A program made the position numbers and the translations under genes. This document shows, piece by piece, positions 53,314 to 62,042 of a stretch of DNA of 64,000 bases. Under the pieces are notes generated by a model. It was not told the DNA's origin. It did no database searches and saw only the letters and a program-made list of their open reading frames with translations. The stretch is from JAAYRQ01 sp035647235 (lineage in GTDB: Bacteria; Bacillota; Syntrophomonadia; Syntrophomonadales; Syntrophomonadaceae): the NCBI GenBank assembly GCA_964514235.1, contig CAZEPV010000010.1, forward strand, positions 12,062 to 76,061. Direction: 5' to 3'. How positions within the stretch are numbered: the first letter of the stretch is position 1; each line of letters begins with the position of its first letter.

Positions 53314-53350
53314 TTACTCGAATTCCTCCTTTCATTTTTTTATAAAATTA

Positions 53351-53371
53351 AAGAGCGGCATTTCCGCTCTT
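53351..53371 (-). terminator. Stem-loop between rpsO and pnp
   Basis: AAGAGCGG/CCGCTCTT with a 5-base loop, overlapping the rpsO TAA by two bases. The following sequence is T/A-rich but lacks a strong U-tract, so it may be a leaky terminator, a PNPase autoregulation site or an rpsO 3'-end stabiliser. Confidence 0.7.
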
Positions 53372-53639
53372 ATCTACGTAGGCCTAGTCTCGTGACGATG
53401 TCCCTATACCTATCAAAATTGTTATCTCTTAGATAATCTAATAAAGCTCTTCTTTGCCCAACCATCTTAAGTAAACCACGCCTTGAATGGTGATCCTTTT
53501 TATTAACTTTAAGATGCTCATTTAAATAAGTGATTCTTTCTGTCAAAATGGCAATCTGGACTTCCGGTGAGCCAGTATCATTTTCATGAATCTGGAAACT
53601 CTTAATCAATTCTTCTTTCCGTTCTTGACTTAATGCCAT
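53370..53639 (-). CDS. rpsO: 30S ribosomal protein S15
   Basis: 89 aa, exactly the family length, with DTGSPEVQIAILTERI and HSRRGLLKMVGQRRALLDYL. It binds 16S rRNA helix 22 early in 30S assembly. The ATG at 53639 with GTAGGAGG upstream gives MALSQERK; an in-frame start three codons earlier is unlikely. A 190-base leader separates it from ribF. Confidence 0.97.
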   Translation of the reverse strand: MALSQERKEELIKSFQIHENDTGSPEVQIAILTERITYLNEHLKVNKKDHHSRRGLLKMVGQRRALLDYLRDNNFDRYRDIVTRLGLRR

Positions 53640-53828
53640 TAAATTCACCTCCTACTTATAATCACCACTAACCAAGAAAAGCGTCGGTGACTTTCGCTAA
53701 GCCGAGTTAATGGTTACAAAATTATTTTTTATTTTCATAGCTAGAATAAAATCTGGCCGCTCTTCACTTTAATAAAGGTACAATCCTTGGTAATTTTAGC
53801 ATAGCAAAAAGCAAAAGTAAACTTGAAC
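53640..53828 (-). promoter_or_regulatory. rpsO leader: candidate promoter and structured 5' UTR
   Basis: Candidate promoter TTTACT, 17-base spacer, TAAAAT at 53816-53821 and 53793-53798. Downstream, CCATTAAC (53706-53713) can pair with GTTAGTGG (53665-53672) with one G-U, and TCGG/CCGA (53702-53705, 53684-53687) forms an inner stem near the ribosome site. S15 of other bacteria represses its own mRNA through leader structures; this is a possible case, not shown. Confidence 0.45.
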
Positions 53829-54764
53829 CTATATTTGAGAAGCTATCTGATATGCTAGATCTTTATCCTGTTTAATCTGCTTGGCTAAGCTTTCGATATT
53901 ATCAAACTTCATTTCTTCTCTGATTTTATTCAGAAAAGAAACCTGTAATATTTCACCATAAATATTACTATCGAAATCAATAATATGCGCCTCTACTGTT
54001 GTAGGATGATCTACATGAAAAGTTGGCTTCTGGCCTACATTAACCACACAATTATAAGTCTTCCCTTTGTATCTTGCCTTGGCAGCATATACACCTTTGG
54101 AGGGTAGGACTATATCCCCATCTATTTTGAGATTAGCTGTAGGGAACCCTATTTTGTCCCCACCCCTTTTATCTCCGTGTATAACCACCCCTTCAAGTAT
54201 TGGATAATAGCCCAAAAGCTTTTGGGCTTCCCTTACTTGACCCCTTTCAATCATTTCCCTAATTAAAGAACTAGAAACTACTTTTCCATCCACACTAACT
54301 GGTGGAATTATGCTTACCTTAAAACCATGTTTTCTCCCTAGTTCCCCTAATAGTTCAGGGTTTCCCCGCCCTTTATGGCCAAATGAATAATTAAATCCTA
54401 TAAAAACATGTTTAGCCGCAAGGGTAGACACTATAACTTTTTTGACAAAATCTTCAGGCTGCCACTTAGAAATTTCTTCATTAAATGAATTGTATATTAA
54501 CAAATCAAAACCGATTTTTTCTAGCAAACTAGCCTTTTTATTAGATTTAGTAATCAGTTTTAATTCTTTATTAACATTAATTATTTTGTTGGGATGGGGA
54601 TCAAAAATAAAAGCTGCAGCAATTCCCTGATTTTTCCTAGCTTCATCAACTGCTTTTTTCAATAGTTTTTGATGACCGATATGAATACCATCAAAATTCC
54701 CTAGTGCTAGATATATTGGTTTATCAATAGTCTGATAATTACTAATTTCCCTTACAATCTTCAT
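53829..54764 (-). CDS. ribF: Bifunctional riboflavin kinase/FAD synthetase
   Basis: 311 aa. N-terminal FAD synthetase with LGNFDGIHIGHQKLL and FNYSFGHKGRG; C-terminal flavokinase with GDKRGGDKIGFPTANL and ACVVNVG-like CVVNVGQKPTF. It makes FMN and FAD from riboflavin. The start overlaps the truB stop by 4 bases (ATGA), so it is translationally coupled. Confidence 0.96.
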   Translation of the reverse strand: MKIVREISNYQTIDKPIYLALGNFDGIHIGHQKLLKKAVDEARKNQGIAAAFIFDPHPNKIINVNKELKLITKSNKKASLLEKIGFDLLIYNSFNEEISKWQPEDFVKKVIVSTLAAKHVFIGFNYSFGHKGRGNPELLGELGRKHGFKVSIIPPVSVDGKVVSSSLIREMIERGQVREAQKLLGYYPILEGVVIHGDKRGGDKIGFPTANLKIDGDIVLPSKGVYAAKARYKGKTYNCVVNVGQKPTFHVDHPTTVEAHIIDFDSNIYGEILQVSFLNKIREEMKFDNIESLAKQIKQDKDLAYQIASQI

Positions 54765-55669
54765 CTATGCTCTCCCTTTTTAAAAGTCTTAAAAACCCTA
54801 ATCGGCCTAATAGATGAATCCTCTAAATTAGTTCGAGCAAAAGCCACTAATGATGATTCATCATAAATCCTAAGATTACTTGGGGGTAATTTTTCTGTTA
54901 TATAGATAGTATTTCCATTAATTACAGACAAATACTCGGTCTCATTTTTTAATTTATAAATTGGCCAATCCCGTACAGGATAATCAATATCCAAAATGGA
55001 ATCATTTAATAAGCAGGGTTTAGCCACAATATCTTGTAATTGGCAACTATCACTAATTTCAAAAATACCAGATTTGGTACGAATCAATCCTGATAAGTAA
55101 CCACCTATGCCTAGTATCTCCCCAATATCTTTACATAAAGTCCTAATATAGGTACCCTTGGAACAGGCCACTCGAAACTTGACCTCAGGAAATTGGCTCC
55201 TTAAATCCATAGTCAGTATCTCTATTTTATAAATGTATGCTTTACGTGCCTGTCGCTCAACTACGGCACCTTGGCGGGCTAATTCATATAATCTTTTACC
55301 CTGATGGCGAACTGCTGAATACATAGGGGGCACCTGCTCTATTTCCCCGACCATATTTTCTATTACTTGTCTGATTTCCTGTTCATTTACTATAGAATCA
55401 GGGCTATAAGTAATATTTCCCCAAGCATCCTCGGTATCTGAAAATCCACCTAAGGTCAAAGTAGCCATATATTCCTTGGTCTCATCTGGGATAAAGGGTA
55501 TTACCTTAGTAGCTTGTCCAATAGCAATGGGCAAAACCCCACTTGCCATAGGATCAAGTGTCCCTAGATGGCCTATTTTAGTCTTGCGGGGTAATATCTT
55601 TTTAAGGCTACGTATTACATCATAGGAAGTCATGTCAAGAGGTTTGTCTATAAGCAAAAAACCGTCCAT
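54761..55669 (-). CDS. truB: tRNA pseudouridine-55 synthase
   Basis: 302 aa. GFLLIDKPLDMTSYDVI, then GHLGTLDPMASGVLPIAIG with the catalytic Asp, YMATLTLG and CSKGTYIRTLCKDIGE are the TruB motifs; a short PUA-like C-terminus follows. It makes pseudouridine 55 in tRNA T-loops. It overlaps nrnA by one base and ribF by four. Confidence 0.97.
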   Translation of the reverse strand: MDGFLLIDKPLDMTSYDVIRSLKKILPRKTKIGHLGTLDPMASGVLPIAIGQATKVIPFIPDETKEYMATLTLGGFSDTEDAWGNITYSPDSIVNEQEIRQVIENMVGEIEQVPPMYSAVRHQGKRLYELARQGAVVERQARKAYIYKIEILTMDLRSQFPEVKFRVACSKGTYIRTLCKDIGEILGIGGYLSGLIRTKSGIFEISDSCQLQDIVAKPCLLNDSILDIDYPVRDWPIYKLKNETEYLSVINGNTIYITEKLPPSNLRIYDESSLVAFARTNLEDSSIRPIRVFKTFKKGEHR

Positions 55670-56655
55670 TATAACACCGCTTCTACCAGCTTAATTACTT
55701 TAGCAGAGACTGTGGCAAGATTGCCCTCTTGGGTTGCTCCGGCCGCTAATTTGTGACCTCCACCACCTAATTCCTTAGCTATTAGGGAAACATCTATATC
55801 CTTTTTAGACCTAAAGCCAATTTTAATTAGTCCTGGCTCAATCTCCCTGAAAATTAAACCTATCTGGACACCATCAATCATACGAGTATAATTAATAAGA
55901 CCTTCGGGGTGTAAGCCATGGACACCTAATACATCAATATCCTGGTAGGATAATAACATCCAGGCTATTTTCCCGTCCTTACTCCTATTAAAATTTTGTA
56001 AAGCCTTGCCCAAAAGCAGGACTTCACCAATAGGCTTAGATTCAAATAAATTAATCCTAGTTGATTCTAAATCAACCCCATACTCTAATAGATCCGCTGC
56101 TATCCGATGGGTCTTAGCACTAGTATTATTATATTTAAAGTTGCCCGTATCCATAACTATACCAGCGTAAAGGGGATTGGCTATATCTGCTGTGATAGGA
56201 ATTCCCCCCGCTAGTAAAAGTTCATAAATTATTTCTGCTGTAGCGGAAGCAGATGCATCAACATAATTAAAATCACCAAAAAATTGATTGCTTATATGGT
56301 GATCAATATTAAATATGGTGGCATCCTTATTTAAACTTTGGGCTATTCCTTCGTCTACCCTCCCCATATCAGTGCAATCTAGAAATATTATATTTTCTAT
56401 TGCATTTTGTGGTGGGAGTTGGTCAGCTATTAAATCTACAAAAGGCAGATAAAAATATATACTGGGAATAGGATCAGATAAAAACATAGTTACTTTTTTA
56501 TGCAAGGAACTTAACCCCATATAGAGCCCTAAAATAGAACCGATACAATCCCCATCTGGAATCTTATGGCCAATTAATAAAAAGTTATCCCTATTTTTTA
56601 ATTGTTCAGCAATTTCTCTTAAGCTATTCATTTTATTAATCTTTTTTTCCCTCAC
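55669..56655 (-). CDS. nrnA: DHH-family oligoribonuclease/pAp phosphatase (NrnA)
   Basis: 328 aa. DHH/DHHA1 layout: IGHKIPDGDCIGS, FLDCTDMGR, NIDHHISNQFFGD with the DHH motif, and a C-terminal GGGGHKLAAGA. NrnA degrades nanoRNAs and dephosphorylates pAp. I keep the GTG at 56655 (GGATG seven bases upstream, overlapping rbfA by 20 bases); an ATG eight codons later is the alternative. Confidence 0.94.
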   Translation of the reverse strand: MREKKINKMNSLREIAEQLKNRDNFLLIGHKIPDGDCIGSILGLYMGLSSLHKKVTMFLSDPIPSIYFYLPFVDLIADQLPPQNAIENIIFLDCTDMGRVDEGIAQSLNKDATIFNIDHHISNQFFGDFNYVDASASATAEIIYELLLAGGIPITADIANPLYAGIVMDTGNFKYNNTSAKTHRIAADLLEYGVDLESTRINLFESKPIGEVLLLGKALQNFNRSKDGKIAWMLLSYQDIDVLGVHGLHPEGLINYTRMIDGVQIGLIFREIEPGLIKIGFRSKKDIDVSLIAKELGGGGHKLAAGATQEGNLATVSAKVIKLVEAVL

Positions 56656-56989
56656 TTATTTCATCCAATAGGGCTGAAATTTTTATCCCATGTTCTATAG
56701 ATTTGTCCAATCTAAATTCTAGTTCGGGTGCATATCTTATATCTAATTGACGGGATAATTCGGTACGAATATAACCCTTAGCTTTTTGAATAATCTTTAT
56801 AGTTCTATCTTGTTCTGCATCATCACCGAGCACGCTGACATTAATTTTAGCGTGACTTAAATCATTGGTAATATCTACCCTAGTAATAGATATAGTAGAT
56901 AAATTAAGCCTAGGATCTTTTAAAGTTGTTATAATCTGTGACAGCAAGCGTTTAGTTTCTTCTGCCATTCGTTCTTGCCTACGGCTCAT
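56636..56989 (-). CDS. rbfA: Ribosome-binding factor A
   Basis: 117 aa from the ATG at 56989, with GGGGGTAAT upstream; the open frame extends into infB but that part is not RbfA. SRRQERMAEETKRLLSQII, DPRL...ISITRVDITNDLSHAKI and the KH-like fold are as expected. It acts in 16S rRNA 5'-end maturation, especially in the cold. Located 28 bases behind infB. Confidence 0.95.
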   Translation of the reverse strand: MSRRQERMAEETKRLLSQIITTLKDPRLNLSTISITRVDITNDLSHAKINVSVLGDDAEQDRTIKIIQKAKGYIRTELSRQLDIRYAPELEFRLDKSIEHGIKISALLDEISEGKKD

Positions 56990-57017
56990 AATATTACCCC
57001 CTAACTCTTGCATCTGG

Positions 57018-59297
57018 CTAAAGTTTTCTAGGAACTTCCACCATAGTAAATGCTTCAATGACATCTCCGTCTTTAAGGTCATTGAAATCCTTAATGCCAA
57101 TACCACATTCATAGTTTTCTTGCACTTCTCTTACATCATCTTTAAATCTTTTTAAGGAGGATAGGTGCCCTTCAAAAATTATAACCCCATCCCTTAATAC
57201 CCTGACATTAGCATTTCTTTGCATTTTACCATCGATGACATATGAACCAGCTATGATGCCGACATTAGGCACCCTAAAAGTAGTCCTTACTTCAGCACGG
57301 CCAATATACTTCTCTTTATATTCGGGATCTAATAATCCCACCATTGCTTTTTTCACATCTTCAATAGCTTCATAAATTACTCGATAAAGCCTAACATCAA
57401 TATTTTCTTGTTCTGCACTTTTGCGGGCATTGCTATCAGGTCTGACATTAAAACCTATTATAATGGCATTGGAAGCAGTCGCCAACATCACATCTGTCTC
57501 AGTAATAGCACCAACAGCAGAATGAATAACGCTTACCTTAACTTCGTCAGTAGATAAACGTAAAAGTGATTGTCCTAGGGCTTCGATAGAACCCTGTACA
57601 TCACCTTTGATAATCAGATTCAATTCCTTAACTTCTGCATCTTGCATTTGTTTGAAAAACTCATCTAATGAAACTTTACTGCTTCTTTTTTGTTCCTCTA
57701 ACTTACGTTCATTTTCCCTTAGACTTAGAACTTCCTTAGCTACTTTCTCATCACAAGCCTGGACTTTGGCACCAGCTTCTGGTACATCTGACCAGCCCAT
57801 AATTTCAACAGGTAAAGAAGGTACAGCTTGCTCTACTTTACGACCCCTATAATCGCTCATAGCCCTAACCTTACATAAACTACTGCCACACAGTAGGAAA
57901 TCCCCTACTTTGAGGGTTCCTTTAAGAACTAAGACAGTTGCCACTGGTCCCCGACCTTTATCTAATTCACCTTCTATAACAACACCCTCTGCAACTCGGT
58001 TGGGGTTGGCTTTGATTTCGTGAATCTCAGCTACTAACAATACCATTTCTAGTAATGTTTCAATATTTTCTCCCGATTTAGCTGAAACAGGGACAAAAAT
58101 TGTATCCCCACCCCATTCCTCAGGTACTATCCCATATTCCGTTAATTGCTGCATAACCCTTTCAGGATCTGCAGTTGGTTTATCAATTTTATTAACCGCT
58201 ACTACAAATGGCACACCAGCCGCCTTAATATGGTTGATAGCTTCTACTGTTTGGGGCATTACCCCATCATCGGCAGCAATTACCAAGATGACAATATCGG
58301 TTAAATTAGCCCCCCTAGCTCTCATGGCTGTAAAAGCTTCATGACCTGGGGTATCAATAAAAGTAATTTTATTATTGTTTACAGAAACTTGATAAGCTCC
58401 AATGTGTTGGGTGATCCCGCCAGCTTCTCCGGATACGACATCAGCGCTTCTAATTTTATCCAGCAAGGAAGTCTTACCATGGTCAACGTGGCCCATAACA
58501 GTTACTATAGGAGGCCTTAATTGCATGGATTTTTCATCATCAATTATCTCCTCTAGTAATTTTTCCTCCTCTGAGATTGCCCGTTCGACCTCTACTTCAT
58601 ACAGACTAGCCAAAATTTCAGCAGTTTCAAAATCAATATCCTGATTTACCGTTGCCATTGTACCTAAATCCATTAGCCTCTTCACTACTTCAGCTGGACT
58701 TTTATATAATGTTTCGGCAAATTCCCGAACTGTTATACTATCCCCTATTGCTATTGTATCAGGAATTTTAGGGACTACTTCTTCCTTTTTTCGTCTAGGT
58801 TTAGTTTTTCTGACAGGACGGCTGTAATCCCTTCTAGGTGGGGTTTGTGTAGCTGGCTTCTTAGCTCTAGCCGCTGGGCTTTGTTTTCCTTTAGCAGGAG
58901 CTTTTTCATGTTTGCCTTGCTCCCCTTTCCTATCGTCTTTAGCTTTTTTTACGGCAGCCCCTGCTTGTGGAGCCTTGACCGCACTAGTATTTGCTGTAGT
59001 GGGTCTTTTTTTGGTATCCCTAACCCCTTTAGCTTTTTTTTCTACAGCAGGACGGGATGATTGATTAAGTTTATCCTGACTTTTTTCACGTTGGGGTTTA
59101 CTAACCTTATCACGTGATGGCCGTCTATCTTCTTGTTTTTTGCTTGCTAGTTGTTTTTTGACCCATTCAACTTGGGACTCTTCCATAGTACTCATGTGGT
59201 TTTTAACATCTAGCCCCAAATTCTTCAAACTGGCAACTAAATCTCTACTTTGCATTCCTAACTCTTTTGCTAGTTCATGTACTCTTATTCTGGCCAT
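57018..59297 (-). CDS. infB: Translation initiation factor IF-2
   Basis: 759 aa GTPase placing fMet-tRNA on the 30S subunit. An IF2_N domain (ARIRVHELAKELG) is followed by a Lys/Arg/Ala/Pro-rich linker (about 60-165), a second IF2_N, the G domain with GHVDHGKTSL (about 270), DTPGHEAF and NKID, then domains II-IV ending in GIGIKDFNDLKDGDVIEAF. It overlaps the ylxQ stop by 13 bases. Confidence 0.97.
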   Translation of the reverse strand: MARIRVHELAKELGMQSRDLVASLKNLGLDVKNHMSTMEESQVEWVKKQLASKKQEDRRPSRDKVSKPQREKSQDKLNQSSRPAVEKKAKGVRDTKKRPTTANTSAVKAPQAGAAVKKAKDDRKGEQGKHEKAPAKGKQSPAARAKKPATQTPPRRDYSRPVRKTKPRRKKEEVVPKIPDTIAIGDSITVREFAETLYKSPAEVVKRLMDLGTMATVNQDIDFETAEILASLYEVEVERAISEEEKLLEEIIDDEKSMQLRPPIVTVMGHVDHGKTSLLDKIRSADVVSGEAGGITQHIGAYQVSVNNNKITFIDTPGHEAFTAMRARGANLTDIVILVIAADDGVMPQTVEAINHIKAAGVPFVVAVNKIDKPTADPERVMQQLTEYGIVPEEWGGDTIFVPVSAKSGENIETLLEMVLLVAEIHEIKANPNRVAEGVVIEGELDKGRGPVATVLVLKGTLKVGDFLLCGSSLCKVRAMSDYRGRKVEQAVPSLPVEIMGWSDVPEAGAKVQACDEKVAKEVLSLRENERKLEEQKRSSKVSLDEFFKQMQDAEVKELNLIIKGDVQGSIEALGQSLLRLSTDEVKVSVIHSAVGAITETDVMLATASNAIIIGFNVRPDSNARKSAEQENIDVRLYRVIYEAIEDVKKAMVGLLDPEYKEKYIGRAEVRTTFRVPNVGIIAGSYVIDGKMQRNANVRVLRDGVIIFEGHLSSLKRFKDDVREVQENYECGIGIKDFNDLKDGDVIEAFTMVEVPRKL

Positions 59298-59641
59298 TCA
59301 GCCACCCCCATAGTTTCTCTTATTTCTCTCATCCCATATAAAGTATCTAATACAGCTTGTGCAAACTTCTCATCATTTATAGTTATGGCAACACGATAAG
59401 CCTTGCCTACACTTTTACCTAAATCGTATTTATTTCCCAACTCAACCCAAGGTATATTAAGTTTTTGGCTTATACCTACTAATCCTTCCTTTGTATCCTT
59501 AGCTATATCATTGCTTAATAAAAGCAAATGAGCCTTACGCCGTGTCAAGCTAGCTTTCGCAGCTGATGTACCAGCGGAAATTTTGCCTGCTTTTTGGGCA
59601 AAACCCAATAGGCCATAAATTTTATGCAAATTATCACGCAC
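59285..59641 (-). CDS. ylxQ: L7Ae/L30e-family RNA-binding protein (YlxQ)
   Basis: 118 aa. KIYGLLGFAQKAGKISAGTSAAKASL and LLLLSNDIAKDT match the L7Ae fold of the YlxQ group, which binds kink-turn RNA. It is in the standard place between ylxR and infB, with its start one base after ylxR. Confidence 0.92.
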   Translation of the reverse strand: MRDNLHKIYGLLGFAQKAGKISAGTSAAKASLTRRKAHLLLLSNDIAKDTKEGLVGISQKLNIPWVELGNKYDLGKSVGKAYRVAITINDEKFAQAVLDTLYGMREIRETMGVAEWPE

Positions 59642-59642
59642 C

Positions 59643-59924
59643 TTACATACCAGATTCCAGCTTTTTAATCTGTTTTTTAATGCTATCTTCTATTTCTTCA
59701 GATAATTCTACTTCCAAAGCTTTTTGGATCCTTTTACCTTTAATAGCTATATTAAAGCAATCTATATTAGGGCAAATATAGGCACCCCTACCTGGTTTTT
59801 TTCCTGTCATGTCGAGACTCAAAACTCCTTCAGGACTGCGCACAAGCCTTATAAGTTCTCTCTTATTCTTCATTTCCCGACACCCTACACACATACGTTG
59901 AGGCGTTTTTCTTACTTTAGCCAT
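59643..59924 (-). CDS. rnpM: YlxR/RnpM RNA-binding protein
   Basis: About 93 aa. KTPQRMCVGCREMKNKRELIRLVR and GRGAYICPNIDCF are the DUF448/YlxR signature. Bacillus YlxR (RnpM) binds and modulates RNase P. Two more ATGs lie up to four codons upstream; I use the one six bases after GGTG. Standard position after nusA. Confidence 0.94.
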   Translation of the reverse strand: MAKVRKTPQRMCVGCREMKNKRELIRLVRSPEGVLSLDMTGKKPGRGAYICPNIDCFNIAIKGKRIQKALEVELSEEIEDSIKKQIKKLESGM

Positions 59925-59945
59925 CATAATCACCATCTTTTGTGT

Positions 59946-61151
59946 CTAATCAAGGTCAATGTCCTCAATTTCATCAATTTCTTCAATTTCCTCAATTTCC
60001 CCATTCTCTTCCATTTCATCCATGAGATCTATATCTTGTATATCGAGATTGAGGTCCATTTCCTCAGCATTTTCCCTTTCTTCTTCCTCTTGCTGGCGTT
60101 CATATTCCTCTACATCTTCCTCGAGTTGGCTTTCACTTTTAATATCTACCTTAAAACCAGTTAACTTAGCAGCTAGTCTAGCATTTTGCCCCTCTTTACC
60201 AATAGCTAGAGATAATTGATAATCTGGCACAACTACCCTAGCTATTTTTTCCTCAGTATCTACGTAAACCCCCAGTACTTTGGAGGGACTTAGGGCATTG
60301 GCTATAAATTCTTCGGGATTTTTATCGTATTTAATAATATCAATTTTCTCCCCGCCTAACTCATTTACAATGTTTTGCACTCTTAGTCCTCTAGGTCCTA
60401 CACAAGCACCAACAGAATCGATTTTTTCCTCTAAAGAAAAAACCGCAATCTTAGATCTAAAACCAGCCTCACGGGCTATTGAATTAATTTCCACAACCCC
60501 GTCAAATATTTCGGGTACTTCCAATTCAAATAACCTTCTTAAGAAAAAAGGGTGTGATCTAGAAACAAAAATATTAGGACCCTTAGGAGTATTTTTGACT
60601 TCAGATATATAGGTTTTTATTCTCTGTCCTATTTCATATTTTTCTGTCTGAACTTGATCACTAGGTAACATTATTCCTTCGGTCCTGCCCAGGCTAATAT
60701 ATATAGTTCTGCCCTCTATTCTTTGTATAGTTCCAGTAACTATTTCACCTTCTCTTTCTAGGAACTTCTCATAAATAAGACTTCTTTCAGCTTCCCTTAA
60801 CTTTTGTATTACTACTTGCTTGGCAGTCTGGGCTGCAATACGCCCGAAATTAGCAGGTGTGGCTTCCACATAAACTATATCACCGATATTACAAGAAGGG
60901 TATAATTCTGCAGCTTCATCTACACCTATTTCGGCTAATTCATCTGTGACTTCCTCGGTAATTACTTTCTGTGAAAAAACTTTAACCTCACCAGATAACT
61001 CGTCAAACTCCACACTAACATTTTGAGTAGTTCCAAAATTCTTCTTGTAAGCTGTATTTAAAGCAGATTTAATCGCATCAATTAAGGCCTCTTTAGGAAT
61101 TCCCCGTTCATTTTCAATCTCCGCCAATGCTTGAATAAGGTCGTTTGCCAT
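59946..61151 (-). CDS. nusA: Transcription elongation/termination factor NusA
   Basis: 401 aa from ATG 61151 (AGGAGG six bases upstream; the frame extends 6 codons further). N-terminal RNA-polymerase domain, S1 domain (about 130-200), two KH domains (GPRGLRVQNIV; AIGKEGQNARLAAKLTGFKVDI). After the last KH domain there is an unusual tail of about 55 residues rich in Glu, Asp and Ile (EEIEEIDEIEDIDLD), encoded by a repetitive DNA tract. It modulates pausing and termination. Confidence 0.96.
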   Translation of the reverse strand: MANDLIQALAEIENERGIPKEALIDAIKSALNTAYKKNFGTTQNVSVEFDELSGEVKVFSQKVITEEVTDELAEIGVDEAAELYPSCNIGDIVYVEATPANFGRIAAQTAKQVVIQKLREAERSLIYEKFLEREGEIVTGTIQRIEGRTIYISLGRTEGIMLPSDQVQTEKYEIGQRIKTYISEVKNTPKGPNIFVSRSHPFFLRRLFELEVPEIFDGVVEINSIAREAGFRSKIAVFSLEEKIDSVGACVGPRGLRVQNIVNELGGEKIDIIKYDKNPEEFIANALSPSKVLGVYVDTEEKIARVVVPDYQLSLAIGKEGQNARLAAKLTGFKVDIKSESQLEEDVEEYERQQEEEERENAEEMDLNLDIQDIDLMDEMEENGEIEEIEEIDEIEDIDLD

Positions 61152-61161
61152 TGTCCTCCTC

Positions 61162-61620
61162 CTAAACAAAATCTGGATGCAATCTTAAATTAGACACTGC
61201 ATCCCAAGGTATATTATAACTATCATCATTATTCTCAATTGTTATAGTTTCCCTATCCATATAAGTTAAAACCCCTACAATGTTTTTGGGGCCACTAAAC
61301 TTTTTTAATGTTCTGGCTTTCACCTGTTCACCGATAAACCTTTTAGCATTATGATCTCTTTTAATAATTCGATCTAATCCAGGTGAAGAAACTTCCAGAT
61401 TATCATAGTTAATATCTTTTTCATCCAGTAAATTTTTGACTACTTTAGTAACAGCAGTACATAATTCTAAAGTTACTCCAGTTTCTTTATCAATAAACAG
61501 CCTTAATATCTGGGCCTTGTTTTCAAAACGATATATAAGATCAACTAATTCCACATCCATACCCATAAGTATAGGCTTTAATAATTCTTCGACTTGTAAA
61601 ACACTAGGCTTTTTTGCCAT
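61162..61620 (-). CDS. rimP: Ribosome maturation factor RimP
   Basis: 152 aa. LRLFIDKETGVTLELC, LEVSSPGLDRIIKRD and a C-terminal SH3-like domain are typical. It assists 30S assembly. The ATG at 61620 has GGGGGTG six bases upstream; the open frame to 61689 contains no better start. First gene of the nusA/infB operon. Confidence 0.95.
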   Translation of the reverse strand: MAKKPSVLQVEELLKPILMGMDVELVDLIYRFENKAQILRLFIDKETGVTLELCTAVTKVVKNLLDEKDINYDNLEVSSPGLDRIIKRDHNAKRFIGEQVKARTLKKFSGPKNIVGVLTYMDRETITIENNDDSYNIPWDAVSNLRLHPDFV

Positions 61621-61714
61621 TAACTTCACCCCCACAAAAGAAAATAGGTGTTTAACAATAGAAAAAGTGGGTACAGGCCCACTTAACAATCAAAATATTG
61701 GTTAGCTAAGATAA

Positions 61715-61744
61715 AGTATAACATAAAGAAATACCATTATTCAA
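61715..61744 (-). promoter_or_regulatory. Promoter of the rimP-nusA-infB operon
   Basis: Minus strand TTGAAT (61739-61744), an 18-base spacer and TATACT (61715-61720), about 95 bases before the rimP ATG. Confidence 0.7.
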
Positions 61745-61859
61745 GCTAACATAATAATTGATTGTACCAAGATACTCCACTTATTATACGTAATAGAAGC
61801 AAATAAAAACAGATGTCAAAAAGATTACTAATAATATACTAATTAATAAGCCCATAAAC

Positions 61860-61976
61860 CTAGTGCTGGTCCGCGTATCTCCACCATAAAATACTACTTA
61901 TAATGCCCAATAAACTTGTGGTAAGTAGAATAAGGGGCTTCACCAAGATTGGTTTTGCCTTTTTATTCCCTATCAT
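61860..61976 (-). CDS. Small single-pass membrane peptide (38 aa)
   Basis: A 38-codon frame starting MIGNKKAKPI with a hydrophobic helix at about 10-31 and a WWRYADQH end. A short AGGA lies four bases before the ATG, so translation is plausible but weaker than for the other small ORFs. Divergent from dps; no family recognised. Confidence 0.4.
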   Translation of the reverse strand: MIGNKKAKPILVKPLILLTTSLLGIISSILWWRYADQH

Positions 61977-62042
61977 TTATCCTATAATATATCCAACCAT
62001 AATTGGAAATAATTAATATAACTTAATTAAGGAGGTCTATTA

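Noticed and set aside
56990..57112. N-terminal extension of rbfA into infB
   Set aside because: The extension is the infB end in another frame; RbfA family begins at SRRQERM, with a good ribosome site.
59724..60164. 146-codon plus-strand ORF opposite nusA and ylxR
   Set aside because: Long only because it is antisense to the repetitive acidic tail of NusA; composition is low-complexity Phe/Leu/Ile.
61977..62042. PerR/Fur box upstream of dps
   Set aside because: TAATT and AATTA half sites occur, but spacing does not match the TTATAAT-N-ATTATAA consensus in AT-rich DNA.
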